Source: Simmondsia chinensis (Eukaryota; Streptophyta; Magnoliopsida; Caryophyllales; Simmondsiaceae). From it: DNA of 64,000 nucleotides. Each line of letters opens with the position of its first letter. The first letter of the stretch is position 1. The notes under the pieces are model-generated. The model worked only from the letters and a program-made list of their open reading frames with translations, had not been told where the DNA came from and ran no database searches. The stretch spans positions 24,041,212-24,105,211 of the forward strand of contig JAGTTD010000016.1 in assembly GCA_018398585.1 (NCBI GenBank), in the 5' to 3' direction. Made by a program: the position numbers and the translations under genes. Shown here in pieces: positions 38,612 through 48,212 of the stretch.

Positions 38612-39153
38612 CAGAACTCTTGAAAAAGGATGGCTGGCACCGGAATGAAGAAACACATAGGGCTTTTAATGACTTGAAACAGGCAATATGTATAGCTCCC
38701 GTCCTAGCTCTGGTAGACTTCTCCAAACTGTTTATCATCAAGACTGATGCTTGTAATGTTGGTATTGGAGTCGTGCTGCCTCAAGAATCCTATCCTCTAG
38801 CCTTTATCAGCAAGCCACTCAGCTCAAAACAGTAACTCTTATCAGTATATGAGAAGGAGCTACCATCTGTGGTGTATGCAGTGCAGCAATGGCAACAATA
38901 TTTGCTCAACAATACTTTTATCATTAGAACAGATCAAAGGAGCCTAAAGTACTTGCTTGAGCAAAAGATCAGCACCCACTTCCAACAACTATGGTCATCC
39001 AAGTTATTGGGATTCAGTTATGTCAAAGATTACAAGAAGGGAAAGGAGAACATTGTGATTGATGCATTATCAAGAGTTTCAAGTCAAGAGGTGGTGTGTA
39101 TGGTGCTATCTTCAGTGGAAAGCAATTTGTACCCTCTGCTGCAGCTGTTCTAG
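38612..39153 (+). pseudogene. Element E RNase H
   Basis: PLTELLKKDGWHRNEE, FIIKTDACNVGIGVVL, stop at 38833, YEKELPSVVYAVQQWQQYLL, FIIRTDQRSLKYLLEQK, ENIVIDALSR: the Ty3 RNase H domain across two frames. Confidence 0.85.
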
Positions 39154-39279
39154 CAATCTAATCCTCTACTACAGCAAATCATAACAAAGCTGCAATAGAA
39201 CGATCAGAGCCATCCTCATTACAGCTGGGTACAAGGACAATTGAAGAGAAAAGGAAGACTGGTAGTGGGACAAGATGTT

Positions 39280-40527
39280 GAAATTAGAAATAAAATCTTA
39301 CACAGGTTACACACTTCTTCCTGTGAGTAACGCAACACTAAAAAAAGTCAAGTCCATCTTCTATTGGAAGGGATGACTAAGTTTATCTTGGAATTTGTCA
39401 AGAAATGTATTGTTTGTCAAGCATGTAAACACAAGACTATGGCATATTCGAGGCTAATATAGCCACTACCTATACCTGAAACCGTGTGGACTGACATCTC
39501 AATAGACTTTATAGAAGGCCTTCCTAGATCATTTGGGAAGGATCTGATCTTCCTGGTGGTTGAGAGGCTCAATAAGGCAGCCTATTTCATAGCCTTAACC
39601 CATCCTTTTATAGCCATGACAGTAGCTCAAGTATTCATGGACCATGTGTACAAACTGCATGGACTTCCAAGCACTATTGTTAGTGACAGAGACACCATCT
39701 TCCTTAGTGACTTTTGGCAAGCTCTATTTTCCACAAAAGGGGTAGATATGCTTTAACAACTTCATACCACCCTTAAACAGATAGCCAAACTGAGGTCGTC
39801 AATAGAGGCTTGGAGACCTATCTGAGATGTATGTGCAGTTCTTACCCTTCACATTGGGCTAAATGGTTACCGTTGGCTGAGCGGTGGTACCACTTGGCAT
39901 TCATCAACATACAAGACACTTTATGAGATTGTGTATGGTCAGCCACCTCCACTACACATCCCTTATCTTCATGGAGAAAGCAATGTGGATATTGTTGATA
40001 GAAGTGTAGCTCAAAGGGAAGAAACAATTCAGGTACTAAACTTCCACTTGCAGCGAGCTCAAAACATTATGGTTCATTTAGCCAACAAGAAGCATACTGA
40101 GAGGAGTTTCAAGATTGGTGATTGGATGTACCTTAAGCTCCATCCTTACAAGCAGATCACAGTAGCTCATCGTACCAATGACAAGCTAGCAGCTAAATTC
40201 TTTGGCCCATTCCAAATCATTGTTGCAGTAGGCAAGGTTGCCTATAAGCTGTCTTTAACCCCTGCAGCTAAGATACATGATGTTTTCCATGTATCTCAAC
40301 TCAAGCTGCACCATGGAACTCTACCCGATACACCCATTACAATCCCTAATCTTTGGAATCAGGTGCCTGTGTGTGAGCCAGAACTCATCTTTGACAAGAA
40401 GATGGTGAAGAGGGGTCACAGGGCATCCACAAAAGTCCTCATTCAGTGGAAAAACTTGCCAAGAGAAGATGCTACATGGGAATTCCTCTTTGATTTGCAG
40501 CAAAAATTCCCAAATTTTTACCGTTGA
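39280..40527 (+). pseudogene. Element E integrase and chromodomain-like tail
   Basis: The zinc region FVKKCIVCQACKHK, core WTDISIDFIEGLP and IVSDRDTIFLSDFW, then a shift. The TEVVNRGLETYLRC motif is visible in another frame near 39790. The C-terminus (from 39931) gives MYGQPPPLHIPYLHG, FKIGDWMYLKLHPYKQ, KFFGPFQIIVAVGKVAYKLSL, IHDVFHVSQLK and a chromodomain-like STKVLIQWKNLPREDATWE. The last part is open for 198 codons and stops about 28 bp before the 3' LTR. Confidence 0.85.
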
Positions 40528-40554
40528 GGTTAAGAGTACTCTCTATGGGAGGGC

Positions 40555-40888
40555 TGTTGATGCAGGGAGTTCAGGGTAGGAGAGGCATGTCATGTGCGGA
40601 ACATGTGCCATGGGATGGCCAACCATCGCTCAAACTAATTATTTACCTATCTTTGTTTCTACTTTTGTATTTACTTTATATTTCCTTTACTTTTGGAAAG
40701 TAGAAGTTAGTTAGAGACAGCAAAGGTAGTGGATGTGAGGAATATATATCTAACATACTTAATTGTATTGGGTTTTCATTTTGAAAAGTTATATACAAAG
40801 TCTCTCTTTCTCCCCCATATTTCTTTTTCTTTCTCCCTGAAATTCTTTCATTATCTTATTGTGTATCTTCAAAAAGGCATTGGTATCA
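40555..40888 (+). repeat. Element E 3' LTR
   Basis: 334 bp, TGTTGATGCAGG...GGTATCA, preceded by the polypurine tract TATGGGAGGGC. Confidence 0.88.
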
Positions 40889-41129
40889 AATATACATGTG
40901 AATAGAGATATTATAGAGATACAAATCTAAGTAATATAATGCTCTAATACTCCCCCGCAATCTAAGCAGGCGGTGAACGAATGCCGAGATTGACTCTAAA
41001 GTCCAAGAAGAGTGATGTAGCCAGTCCCTTTGTGAAAATATCAGCATACTGGTGTAAGTAGGGAGCATGCAGCACACGAACACAACCCAAAGCTACCTTT
41101 TCACGAACAAAGTGAATGTCTATTTCCAC
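40889..41129 (-). mobile_element. Copia relic F: RNase H end, PPT and start of 3' LTR
   Basis: The minus strand gives VEIDIHFVREKVALGCVRVL, YADIFTKGLATSLF and LGIRSPPA*, the C-terminus of a copia polyprotein, then GATTGCGGGGGAG (polypurine tract) and an LTR start TATTAGAGCATTATATTAC. The LTR is interrupted at 40889 by element E; the remainder is at 14518-14578. Upstream, the coding part is cut at 41130 by a MITE. Confidence 0.75.
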
Positions 41130-41757
41130 CATGGTTATTAAAATTCCGATTCGAATCTTAGAATCTTACAATTCCACGATTCTACAATTGCCGACCGATC
41201 TAAATCATAAGTAGAATCTTAATTTGTAGAATATTACGATTCATTGATATTACATGAAACTAATAAATAGAATCTTAATACGATTTTACGATTCTACCGA
41301 TTCGACCTCGATTCTACCAACATATACAAATAAAAAATTTAAATTAAAAAAATAAGCATATGTTATAAATGAACTTGCTTTATTACTTTGAAGTAAATAA
41401 AGTTAATTAAACATTATATACATTCAAGAAACTCAAATTAAATTTAGTTTTGTGTTCTAACATTAACATAAAGTTCAATTGGTAGCATCTATCTTAAAAA
41501 CTTACATGATTATTGTAGCATAAAATGACATATCTATGTTACATGATAATATTTTTATCATATTTGATTATATTTCTTATATATGTCCATATAAGTAAAG
41601 GTCTTATTAATAATTTTTTGAATTATATAGCTGATATTAATACAAAAAATAAATATAATATACATTTAATAGAATCTATGATTCTCGATTCAATTTTATG
41701 ATTCCGATTCTAAAAGCCCTACCAATTCTAAGTACAATCTCAATTTTAACAATCATG
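41130..41757. mobile_element. MITE with imperfect TIRs, 'gattctacgattc' type
   Basis: The left end CATGGTTATTAAAATTCCGA and the right end on the other strand CATGATTGTTAAAATTGAGA agree over most of about 35 bp. The interior has many 'agaatctta' and 'cgattcta' repeats and no coding frame. Flanks atttccac and atttcaat are similar but not identical, so a TSD is uncertain. It interrupts copia relic F inside its RNase H codons. Confidence 0.6.
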
Positions 41758-41783
41758 ATTTCAATGGGATTAGAAGATAAATA

Positions 41784-42038
41784 AACAACACTAAAAAAAG
41801 GAACATAACTAGTGCCTCAAAAGCTCCCGGCTACGCAGGGGGGGGGGGGGGGGGATGTACGCAGCCTTCCCCCTTCTAGGGTGTTAACACGAAGAGAGGC
41901 TGTTTCCCAGTGCCCCCAACCTGAGGGTGAGGACTTCCCAGGAGGTCACCCATCTTGGTACTACTCTCGCCCAAGCACGCTTAACTTCGGAGTTCTAATG
42001 GAATCCGGTGACGGCGTGGTGGTACCCAACAACACTAA
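41784..42038 (-). mobile_element. 5S-headed SINE, copy 3 (element 41795-42027)
   Basis: Minus-strand element of 233 bp with a perfect 11-bp direct repeat, aacaacactaa (41784-41794 and 42028-42038). Head: GGTACCACCACGCCGTCACC, GGATTCCATTAGAACTCCG, AAGTTAAGCGTGCTTGGGCG, AGAGTAGTACCAAGATGGG, TGACCTCCTGGGAAGTCCTC. Tail: ACCCTCAGGTTGGGGGCACT, GGGAAACAGCCTCTC, GAAGGGGGAAGGCTGCGTAC, a 17-C run, GCGTAGCCGGGAGC, ending GTTATGTTCC. The structure is the same as copy 2, including the same 5S-tail junction (GTCCTCACCCTCAGG). Confidence 0.9.
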
Positions 42039-42039
42039 C

Positions 42040-43390
42040 ATTATCCCAAAAGACCAAGATAGCTGGAGGAAGGGTTATGCCCAAATCTAGAAGAATGTAA
42101 GTAACCAACATGTTTTAGCCACAACATTTGCAACGGCTCTATTTTCAGCATCTGCACTAGATCGTGAGATAGTCTCTTGGCGCTTAGAGGACCAAGAGAT
42201 TGTTAGAGGTTCTATCTTGAAAACCCAATTAATTAGTTTTACACATTAAATAAATAAAATTGTGTTATTTATTTATAATATGATTATGTTTTACAAGTCA
42301 AACATGTATGTGATTGTTTTCTAAAACATTCCATGAGATGGACGTAGTCCAAGGTGACATGTCAGGTTTGGTTTACGTGGTTGATGAGATTAAACCACAG
42401 ATAGACTTAGATCAAAATAGTGATATGTTGTCAAATTATGTTCATAGTCGGTGATAATTTTAGACTTATTAGAATAAAATCGAGATCTAATTATAGTTTA
42501 ATTAGATCAGGGCTTAGATTTAAAATTAAGAATTTTAAATTGGTTTTATGCTGTGCCCATTTAAGAAAATATTTTTAAAATATGTTTCTAACAATTTGTA
42601 TCAAAGCCAACTCTGAATATGTTCATGATTAATATTAAAAATATCAAGGGATTTTCTAACATGTGCCTAATTATACTTTTATTCATTCATTTTTTTACCA
42701 AATACAAAATTTATTATTATTATCTTTGCATTTGGCTAATAAAATGCTAGAATATAGTGCAATTAATGCACCGTAACATGTGTCCAAGAGTTTTTTTTTC
42801 TTTTTTCCCCTCAAATTTAATGGCTGCAAACATCAATCGATCCTACACGGATGCGGTATCCCATCCCCCTTCCCCCTAACCCATCTTGTGCCTGCCCCCA
42901 GGAGACCGGTTCTCCCATAACCGATTCCCCTCTGGATAGTCGACCGGCATCTAGTTCCCACGTGGTGACCGATCCGCTCATGATCGGCCTTATAACATTG
43001 GGATCATCTGTTCATCGGATAGTGTAAACCGGTATCGCCATCTCCAGTACATCACTGCTTCTCAGAAGGCCAATAGTGATACGGGTGCTTGATTCAGGCT
43101 TCTCTCCCTCATTAGCCAGTCTCTCTGACCCAACTCTAGTGCCATCGGCCACCTACGCCAGCACCGGCGACACCGCTGCACCAACAGGCATCGGGTGTTA
43201 TCCGAGTGCTGCGGCTCCCTTTCCCTCCCTTCGCCCATATACTCTCAACCCGTCCAAAAAAGGGGCGAGGCACTAATCAATGGAGCAATGTGACTGAGTG
43301 ATTGAAGACAATACCATTAATAAAATTGCGTTATATCGATAGAAGAGTCCTCTACTTGAAGAACGTATTGATTATGTGAGCAATTAATGG
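42040..43390. other. No gene recognised
   Basis: AT-rich to 42790, then a GC-richer stretch (42830-43270) with many 'gaccgg', 'ccgat' and 'cggtctc' motifs and an open frame at 43076-43276 that resembles nothing I know. It could be a decayed gag or exon. I cannot assign it. Confidence 0.4.
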
Positions 43391-43392
43391 TG

Positions 43393-43468
43393 TTGCGTGT
43401 TAGCATGATCGAACACGCAAATTGAACTTAACCAACGATGTTGCGTGTTAGAATGACCGAACACGCAA
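43393..43468. repeat. Two tandem perfect 9-bp hairpins, 48-bp period
   Basis: TTGCGTGTT (43393-43401) and AACACGCAA (43412-43420) form a stem with a 10-base loop. The same arms recur at 43441-43449 and 43460-43468 with loop agaatgaccg. The flanking 'attgaa(c/t)tt' also repeats. It lies about 650 bp past the SCL3 stop codon. Confidence 0.8.
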
Positions 43469-43479
43469 ATTGAATTTGA

Positions 43480-44119
43480 ATGGTAACTTAATATAGAATT
43501 TTGAAGGTTTGAATGCAGCAATCAAACTCTGAGCCTTCAATCCTCATCCACCCTTGACAGTAAAGCAAACACCAAGATCTTCCTTCATACACACAGCACA
43601 ATCAAAGCATCTTCTTACTACCCTATAAAGTGGAAACTACAATAACAATCTCGCTAAAAATTCTACTTGGTATCGATTTCTATTTACATTTTTTAGTTTT
43701 TAACAAACTAAAAATTAGTTTCTATTGATTTTTCTTACTTCTTGTTTTCTATTTTCAATTTTCACTCAAACTAGAACAAACTTGAAAAGAAAAAAGAAAA
43801 AAATTGCTTCCAAAATATGGTTTTTAATTTCTCAAAAACCAAAAACTATCAACAAAATCGATATCAAACAAGCCATTTCTCAGATCATGAAACGACGCCT
43901 GGAGTCCTGTCTTGCGTCATATATTATAAAGACAAATCAAAGAATCATAAACCTATGTACAGACATTAGGAAAGAAGAGAATACTATCAAACCACATAAT
44001 CAAACCAAAAACCATTACGTAACTGATTTTTAGCTAACCATTCCATAACAAGTTCCCCGCAACATGTTATATAAAACCCTACGAACTGCAATTTGATTCC
44101 ATGTTGTTAACGCGAAACA
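43480..44119. other. SCL3 3' flank, no other gene seen
   Basis: AT-rich DNA downstream of SCL3 on its strand. The 102-codon frame at 43725-44033 is Lys/Thr-rich low-complexity sequence without recognisable domains. The SCL3 3' UTR and polyadenylation site should be here, but I cannot place the signal confidently. Confidence 0.4.
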
Positions 44120-45463
44120 TCAATTGTACCTTCTGAACTTCCAAGCTGAAACGGAATAGAGAGGCCGATCTTGCCAACACAAGAACATAAACCCATTATC
44201 TTCTTTGATCTTATACCCATCAAAATTATTAGTATGCAAAAACCTCGTTGCTAGTAAGAGACCTTGATAGCTCAAAGGCGCATGTGCGAACCCAGCACCC
44301 TCGATCCGTTGAACCCATTTTTCGAGCTTCTCGTGCCTCACCCTTCGCTCGGTTCCTTCACACGCTACGATGTTCTTGATTTCATCCCCGAATAGCATCT
44401 TTTCTAGCTTTTTTCGCTCGGTTGATCCCCGTGGCATCGTCAGTTCTAAAGAGTCGAATAATGCAGCATAGAAGTTTAATGATTCGATAACGCGCTCCAT
44501 TAAAGAGCACCCGTTAAGGTCTGACTCTTGCTCGGTCACGACCATTATTTTAGGTGAAAGCCCAGAAATCGTTCTCAGAAAGGGTCCCACTTTGGGTGAG
44601 GTCTGTGGTGAGAGTGATGTCTGTTCTGGGCTCCGCTCTTTATCAAGTGAATCTCCTGATTTGGCCCGTTTTGGATTCCTTCGCGGCGTCTCATCGTCAA
44701 ATGCCAAGAGAGAATGCAACCGGGAAACCAAGCTAACTGCAAGTGCTTCTCCAGTCTTAACGCGTAAGCTTTCAACGTCAAGATCCTCTAATCCACTGAC
44801 AATGGGATTGAACTGAAACGGGATGTCCAGTTTTTCAGCTTCTTTCATTAACCGAGCAGCCATCTGATCCAACACTTCTTTTCGTTCGTGGACACCCGTT
44901 ATTCTCAAATGGGGCGGGCCCTCGGGTCGTATACTTAGTGCCTGCAGAAGACTAATCCATTGAGCTGGCTCGAATGAACCAAGATCTATTATGTGAACCA
45001 TCTTCTCCCCTTCCATGGCCTCAATAATTGCTTGGTTTGTAACGAGATAAGAGAGCTTTAAGAAGGGACAAACATCATAAAACAACCTCTGAGCTAGAAT
45101 TTCTTCTGAAATATTTGATATCTTGGTTGAGTTTAGGGCTTTGTGCAAACCGGGCCAACTTTTAAGCACGCGGTCAGCTAACGCCTCGGAGAAGTAAGCT
45201 GCAATACGCTGCATCGTATCTCCATCAGGACCAGCAAGGCATGAAATCTGCTCAAGGGTGATATTTGCATTCTCGATGCTGCCAGAAGCAACATGATTGG
45301 CGCACGTCAGAAGGAGATGGATTAGGCAGAGTCCTCTCTCCTCGGGTTTGAGCTCCCGAAGCCACGGGTAAGGAGACCTGAGACCCGAGGAAAGAGCCAT
45401 AAGTGAGAAGTATTGAAGAGGTGATGATGAAGTGGAAGATGATGACCCTTCCTCTTGAAACAT
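44120..45463 (-). CDS. SCL3: SCARECROW-LIKE 3 (GRAS family regulator)
   Basis: An intact, single-exon coding frame of 447 residues (Arabidopsis SCL3 is slightly longer). It starts MFQEEGSSSSTSSSPLQ, followed by SPYPWLRELKPEERGL typical of SCL3. Domains: LHRI from about residue 46 (LIHLLLTCANHVASGSIENA), then GDTMQRIAAYFSEALADRVL, VHIID at 156-160 (HIIDLGSFEPAQW), LHRII-like LVSRLHSLLAF near 245-255, a Ser/Pro-rich insert (260-290), ERVIESLNFYAALFDSLE (PFYRE region), and a C-terminal SAW motif CWQDRPLYSVSAW (429-441). In the known family SCL3 is a nuclear GRAS protein that promotes gibberellin responses by opposing DELLA and acts with SHR/SCR in root endodermis. No DELLA motif is present. The start is the first ATG after the inferred acceptor at 45511. 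Confidence 0.95.
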   Translation of the reverse strand: MFQEEGSSSSTSSSPLQYFSLMALSSGLRSPYPWLRELKPEERGLCLIHLLLTCANHVASGSIENANITLEQISCLAGPDGDTMQRIAAYFSEALADRVLKSWPGLHKALNSTKISNISEEILAQRLFYDVCPFLKLSYLVTNQAIIEAMEGEKMVHIIDLGSFEPAQWISLLQALSIRPEGPPHLRITGVHERKEVLDQMAARLMKEAEKLDIPFQFNPIVSGLEDLDVESLRVKTGEALAVSLVSRLHSLLAFDDETPRRNPKRAKSGDSLDKERSPEQTSLSPQTSPKVGPFLRTISGLSPKIMVVTEQESDLNGCSLMERVIESLNFYAALFDSLELTMPRGSTERKKLEKMLFGDEIKNIVACEGTERRVRHEKLEKWVQRIEGAGFAHAPLSYQGLLLATRFLHTNNFDGYKIKEDNGFMFLCWQDRPLYSVSAWKFRRYN

Positions 45464-45939
45464 TCCTCAGAATCGCTACTATATTGAGCTTCACTTCTAG
45501 AACCCGTTTTCTACAATCAAACGGGAAATAAAATCAGACTAATATTTCAATCAATCTTCTTGAACCCAGTAAAGAAAGGGTTTCAAGGAACCAAATATAC
45601 TAAAATCCCATACTATCCGAAAAAGGTCCAACAATGATTTTACATTCGAACATGTCTCCACACCGAACACCCATAGGGTTTAAAGCACTGACAATGCACT
45701 TGCCTACCTCGTATCACGTGCTTAGGTTTCACTAATATGAAAGTGGGGGTGAATGAAGTCAAGAGTCCAGAGCTCTCAATCAATGTGGCCCAAATACCAT
45801 GTTAAGGAAGAAACTATCCTAAAAGTTGAAGCAGTTAGGTGAGGACTTGAGAATGATTTTAGAGACACAAATTTGATAGATAGAACTACTTTTGGTATGC
45901 TTTATTGCAGAACATTAAAATGGTGTAAACTCATTCATA

Positions 45940-46130
45940 TGACTTCACCTACTAGTATAAGCTTGAGATAGTTGGTTACTTTCACATGGTATTAGAACCT
46001 CTTTGATTAAAGAGGTCTTGGCTTCGAAACCCAATACTCCCAAATTCTTTATGTGGGCTGCCCTTATAATATTCCAGCTCCAGGCCCAGTAGGCATTTGT
46101 GTGAGCCCATGTGAGAGAGTAAATTCATTC
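45940..46130 (+). repeat. Retroelement-like fragment (LTR/PBS-like)
   Basis: 'tggtattagaacctcttt...gaggtcttggcttcgaaaccc' is a PBS- or B-box-like stretch followed by 'aggcccagtaggcatttgtgtgagcccatgtgag'. A related stretch occurs at 53495-53545. The pattern is common in plant intergenic repeats. Family uncertain. Confidence 0.35.
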
Positions 46131-46379
46131 ATGCATTTAGATGAAGCTCATAAGACGATCAGTTCAAAAAGGGAAAGTTAGCTTCTAAAAGACTCAAAAT
46201 TCCAATTAGTCATTTTCTATTTTTTGCTGTTCATTCCAGATAATATAGTCCAATAACCACTAGAATGCACCATCTTTATAATAGTTCCACAGGTATCGCC
46301 AACAGAGCTTTACAAGACACGATAACACTACTTGAACACAATGTTAAAGAGAAACCCAATTTCTCAAAGAGATTTATCT

Positions 46380-46790
46380 GGGGGACTACATGACTTGAGC
46401 CAAGTTCGAGCTTTTAAGACTCAAAAGCCTATCTCACCAACATGTGATTAGCTTGAGCTTGACCCAAAGCTTGCTGAGCATGGAGACTTGGAGCCCAACC
46501 TTGGCTTGGCTGGGTTGAAGTCGAACCCAAATCAGTGAGCTCCAAGCTTGGCTCGTTTGTGCTAATTTAGGGTAAATGTTACCTGGTTTTGCTCATTTAG
46601 AGTTGAGCATGGCTTATTTATGCTTAAACTTGGCTCATTAGGCATATTTAGGCCCGCAAGCTTGAGCTGTAAGGCTTAGATTCAACTCACTTAGCTAAAT
46701 GAGCTTGGCCCTATCCCTTACACAGCAAGCCTTTTGAGCTACACTGAGCTAGTTCGAAAGGGCTCCAAAGCCGAGGTGGCTCATTTACTC
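46380..46790. repeat. AGCTTG/GCTCA-rich palindromic repeat
   Basis: Dense variants of agcttgagc, gagctcc, ttggctcgttt and gagcttggc in both orientations over about 400 bp, resembling the 'GAGCTCGAGCTC' type of dispersed plant repeat. Non-coding and lies in the SCL3 leader intron. Confidence 0.45.
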
Positions 46791-47017
46791 CCCTAGATTT
46801 ATCATTTGAGGAAATTGAGATAAATGACACATTTGGCGGGTGCTATCATGCTTTGAAACGAACATGAATTTGATTAAGGTAAAATTATTAACTTGGCAGA
46901 ACAACATTCCCACCATATACAAAAGCACACGCATGAAATGATACTTAGCGCATTTAGTTACGTTTTTCTATTTGCAATATTTGGCTTTTTAAAAACTAAA
47001 GACTATATTTGGCTTTA

Positions 47018-47275
47018 GGGTTCATTTACCAAGCACTAAGGCACCAGATCCCATTAGAACTCTGAAGTTGGGCGTGCTTAGGCGAGAGTAGTACCAAGAT
47101 GGGTGAACTCCTGGGAAGTCCTCGTGTTGCCAACCCTATAAGGTTAGGGGTCCTCGGAAACAACCTCTCGGCAGGGTTACAGCCTGAAGGGGGTAAATCT
47201 GCGTACATCCACCCCTCCCAGACCCCGCTTATGCGGGAGGCCCTGAGGCACTAGGTCTGTTGTTGTTGTTGTTTA
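47018..47275 (+). mobile_element. 5S-headed SINE, copy 4 with (TTG)n tail
   Basis: The head, about 117 bp (47018-47135), retains the whole 5S layout: GGGTTCATTTACCAAGCACT, AAGGCACCAGATCCCATTAG, AACTCTGAAGTT, GGCGTGCTTAGGCGAGAG, TAGTACCAAGATGGGTGA, ACTCCTGGGAAGTCCTCGTG, TTGCCAACCC. The tail has AGGGGTCCTCGGAAACAACC, CAGCCTGAAGGGGG, CTGCGTACATCCACC, CCCAGACCCCGCTTATGCGG, GAGGCACTAGG and ends TGTTGTTGTTGTTG. No clear TSD was found. This copy shows most clearly that the 5S part was full length and that the 3' end is (TTG)n. Confidence 0.82.
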
Positions 47276-47984
47276 ATCTCTTATTTTCAGTTTTCGGTCA
47301 AGCATTATGCCCTAAGAGGGAAAAAAACATTTCAAAATATTAGGGAGAACACTAAAAACCAAAACAAGCGTAATCTGGTATTTTGGTTTCTTGTTTCCAA
47401 TAGAAACCATTTTCAAAACAGAGTTTCAGTTTGTCTAGAACTAAAAACTACAAATAAAAAATAACACCAAATAGACCCTAAGAGAGTAAAAAGATAATGA
47501 AACAGATCACAGAACAGGGGATAACCGGCTAAGTTATGTACACAAAATCAACTACACAATGCATCATTCAATCCAACCTCCATGTCAACTCCCCATATTG
47601 AAATAGGACAAGAAATTTACAATTATAAGTGTTAAGAAATCAATTATTTCAAAAATTTAATAATTGTATACTCTAAGATATTTTCTTGTACAAATGCTTA
47701 TTGGGCTTAAATTATCGATATCATATAGACATACCTCATACCTTATGCCGAAATTACATTAATGTTAAGAATAATAGTTTTTCACATTTGAACTCGAAAT
47801 CTTTTAGTTAAAAAGGCTCTCCTGTCAAACAACCAACCAACACCCCCATAAACTTAAGCTGTTAGATAAAAACCCAAAACAATTTAACACACTTACAAGT
47901 AAAAATCCTCAAATCATCCTACAACTACACACTTTCTATAGAAACTCAACAACAAAATCAGACAGAGAGAGATCAGAGCATTAC

Positions 47985-48175
47985 CAAGAACAGCTCAAAC
48001 CCGATCAAACACAAGAGCAAATTCAAAACCAAAAAAAGGGTTTTCTAATCAAAGAAAACCCAGAAAAACCCATATAACAATTTCCAAAATTTCAACTTAT
48101 CCGGAATGAAAGCGGTGTAAGGATCTAGGGTTTTGGAAGCAGAGAGAGAGAGAGAGTGAGAGAGAGAGAGGGTCA
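47985..48175 (-). promoter_or_regulatory. SCL3 leader exon (inferred)
   Basis: The minus strand from a CT-rich start (48141-48170, ctctctctct) through CTAGGGTTTT-type sequence to the donor at 47985. Composition and the CT initiator fit a plant 5' UTR. Coordinates are approximate. Confidence 0.45.
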
Positions 48176-48204
48176 GTCAATCAGGAATAAAGCTAGTTTG
48201 TCTT

Positions 48205-48212
48205 GTATATAC
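48205..48212 (-). promoter_or_regulatory. Probable SCL3 TATA box
   Basis: GTATATAC on the minus strand, about 30-35 bp upstream of the CT-rich putative start. No other core element was verified. Confidence 0.45.

Larger units (their letters stand above)
14579..40888 (+). mobile_element. Ty3 LTR retrotransposon E, split by element B
   Basis: LTRs at 14579-14927 and 40555-40888 share AGGAGAGGCATGTCATGTG, TAGTGGATGTGAG and TTGTGTATCTTCAAAAAGG, and both end GGTATCA. The 5' LTR begins TATTGATGCAGG where the 3' one has TGTTGATGCAGG. A degenerate iMet PBS (TGATATTAGAGC) follows the 5' LTR, and a TATGGGAGGGC polypurine tract precedes the 3' LTR. Internal order is gag, zinc knuckle, protease, RT, RNase H, integrase, chromodomain-like C-terminus, as in Ty3 chromoviruses resembling the Reina type. 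Gag is interrupted at 15196 by element B (15197-36234). All reading frames carry stops or shifts. No clean TSD flanks it. Confidence 0.85.
45511..47984 (-). other. Inferred 5' UTR intron of SCL3
   Basis: A donor TTCTTG|gtaatg (exon edge 47985) and an acceptor gattgtag|AAAACGGG (exon edge 45510) would remove 2474 bp. The leader exon then runs from about 48175 to 47985. Long leader introns are common in SCL3-type genes (family knowledge). The intron holds a 5S-headed SINE (47018-47275), an AGCTTG-rich repeat (46380-46790) and an LTR-like fragment near 45940-46130. No coding frame of note. Confidence 0.55.

Noticed and set aside
41784..42038. Cassandra TRIM (5S-containing LTR)
   Set aside because: No second LTR, PBS or polypurine tract near any copy. 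TSDs are 11-19 bp, not 5 bp, and copy 4 ends in (TTG)n. A solo LTR would give a 5-bp TSD and TG...CA ends, which are not seen.
43076..43276. 66-codon Ser/Thr/Pro-rich frame as a host gene
   Set aside because: No recognisable motif, no splice context, and high-GC composition alone can keep it open. Left unassigned.
43388..43475. CRISPR-like repeat
   Set aside because: Only two units of a hairpin in a plant nuclear context. No array or cas genes.
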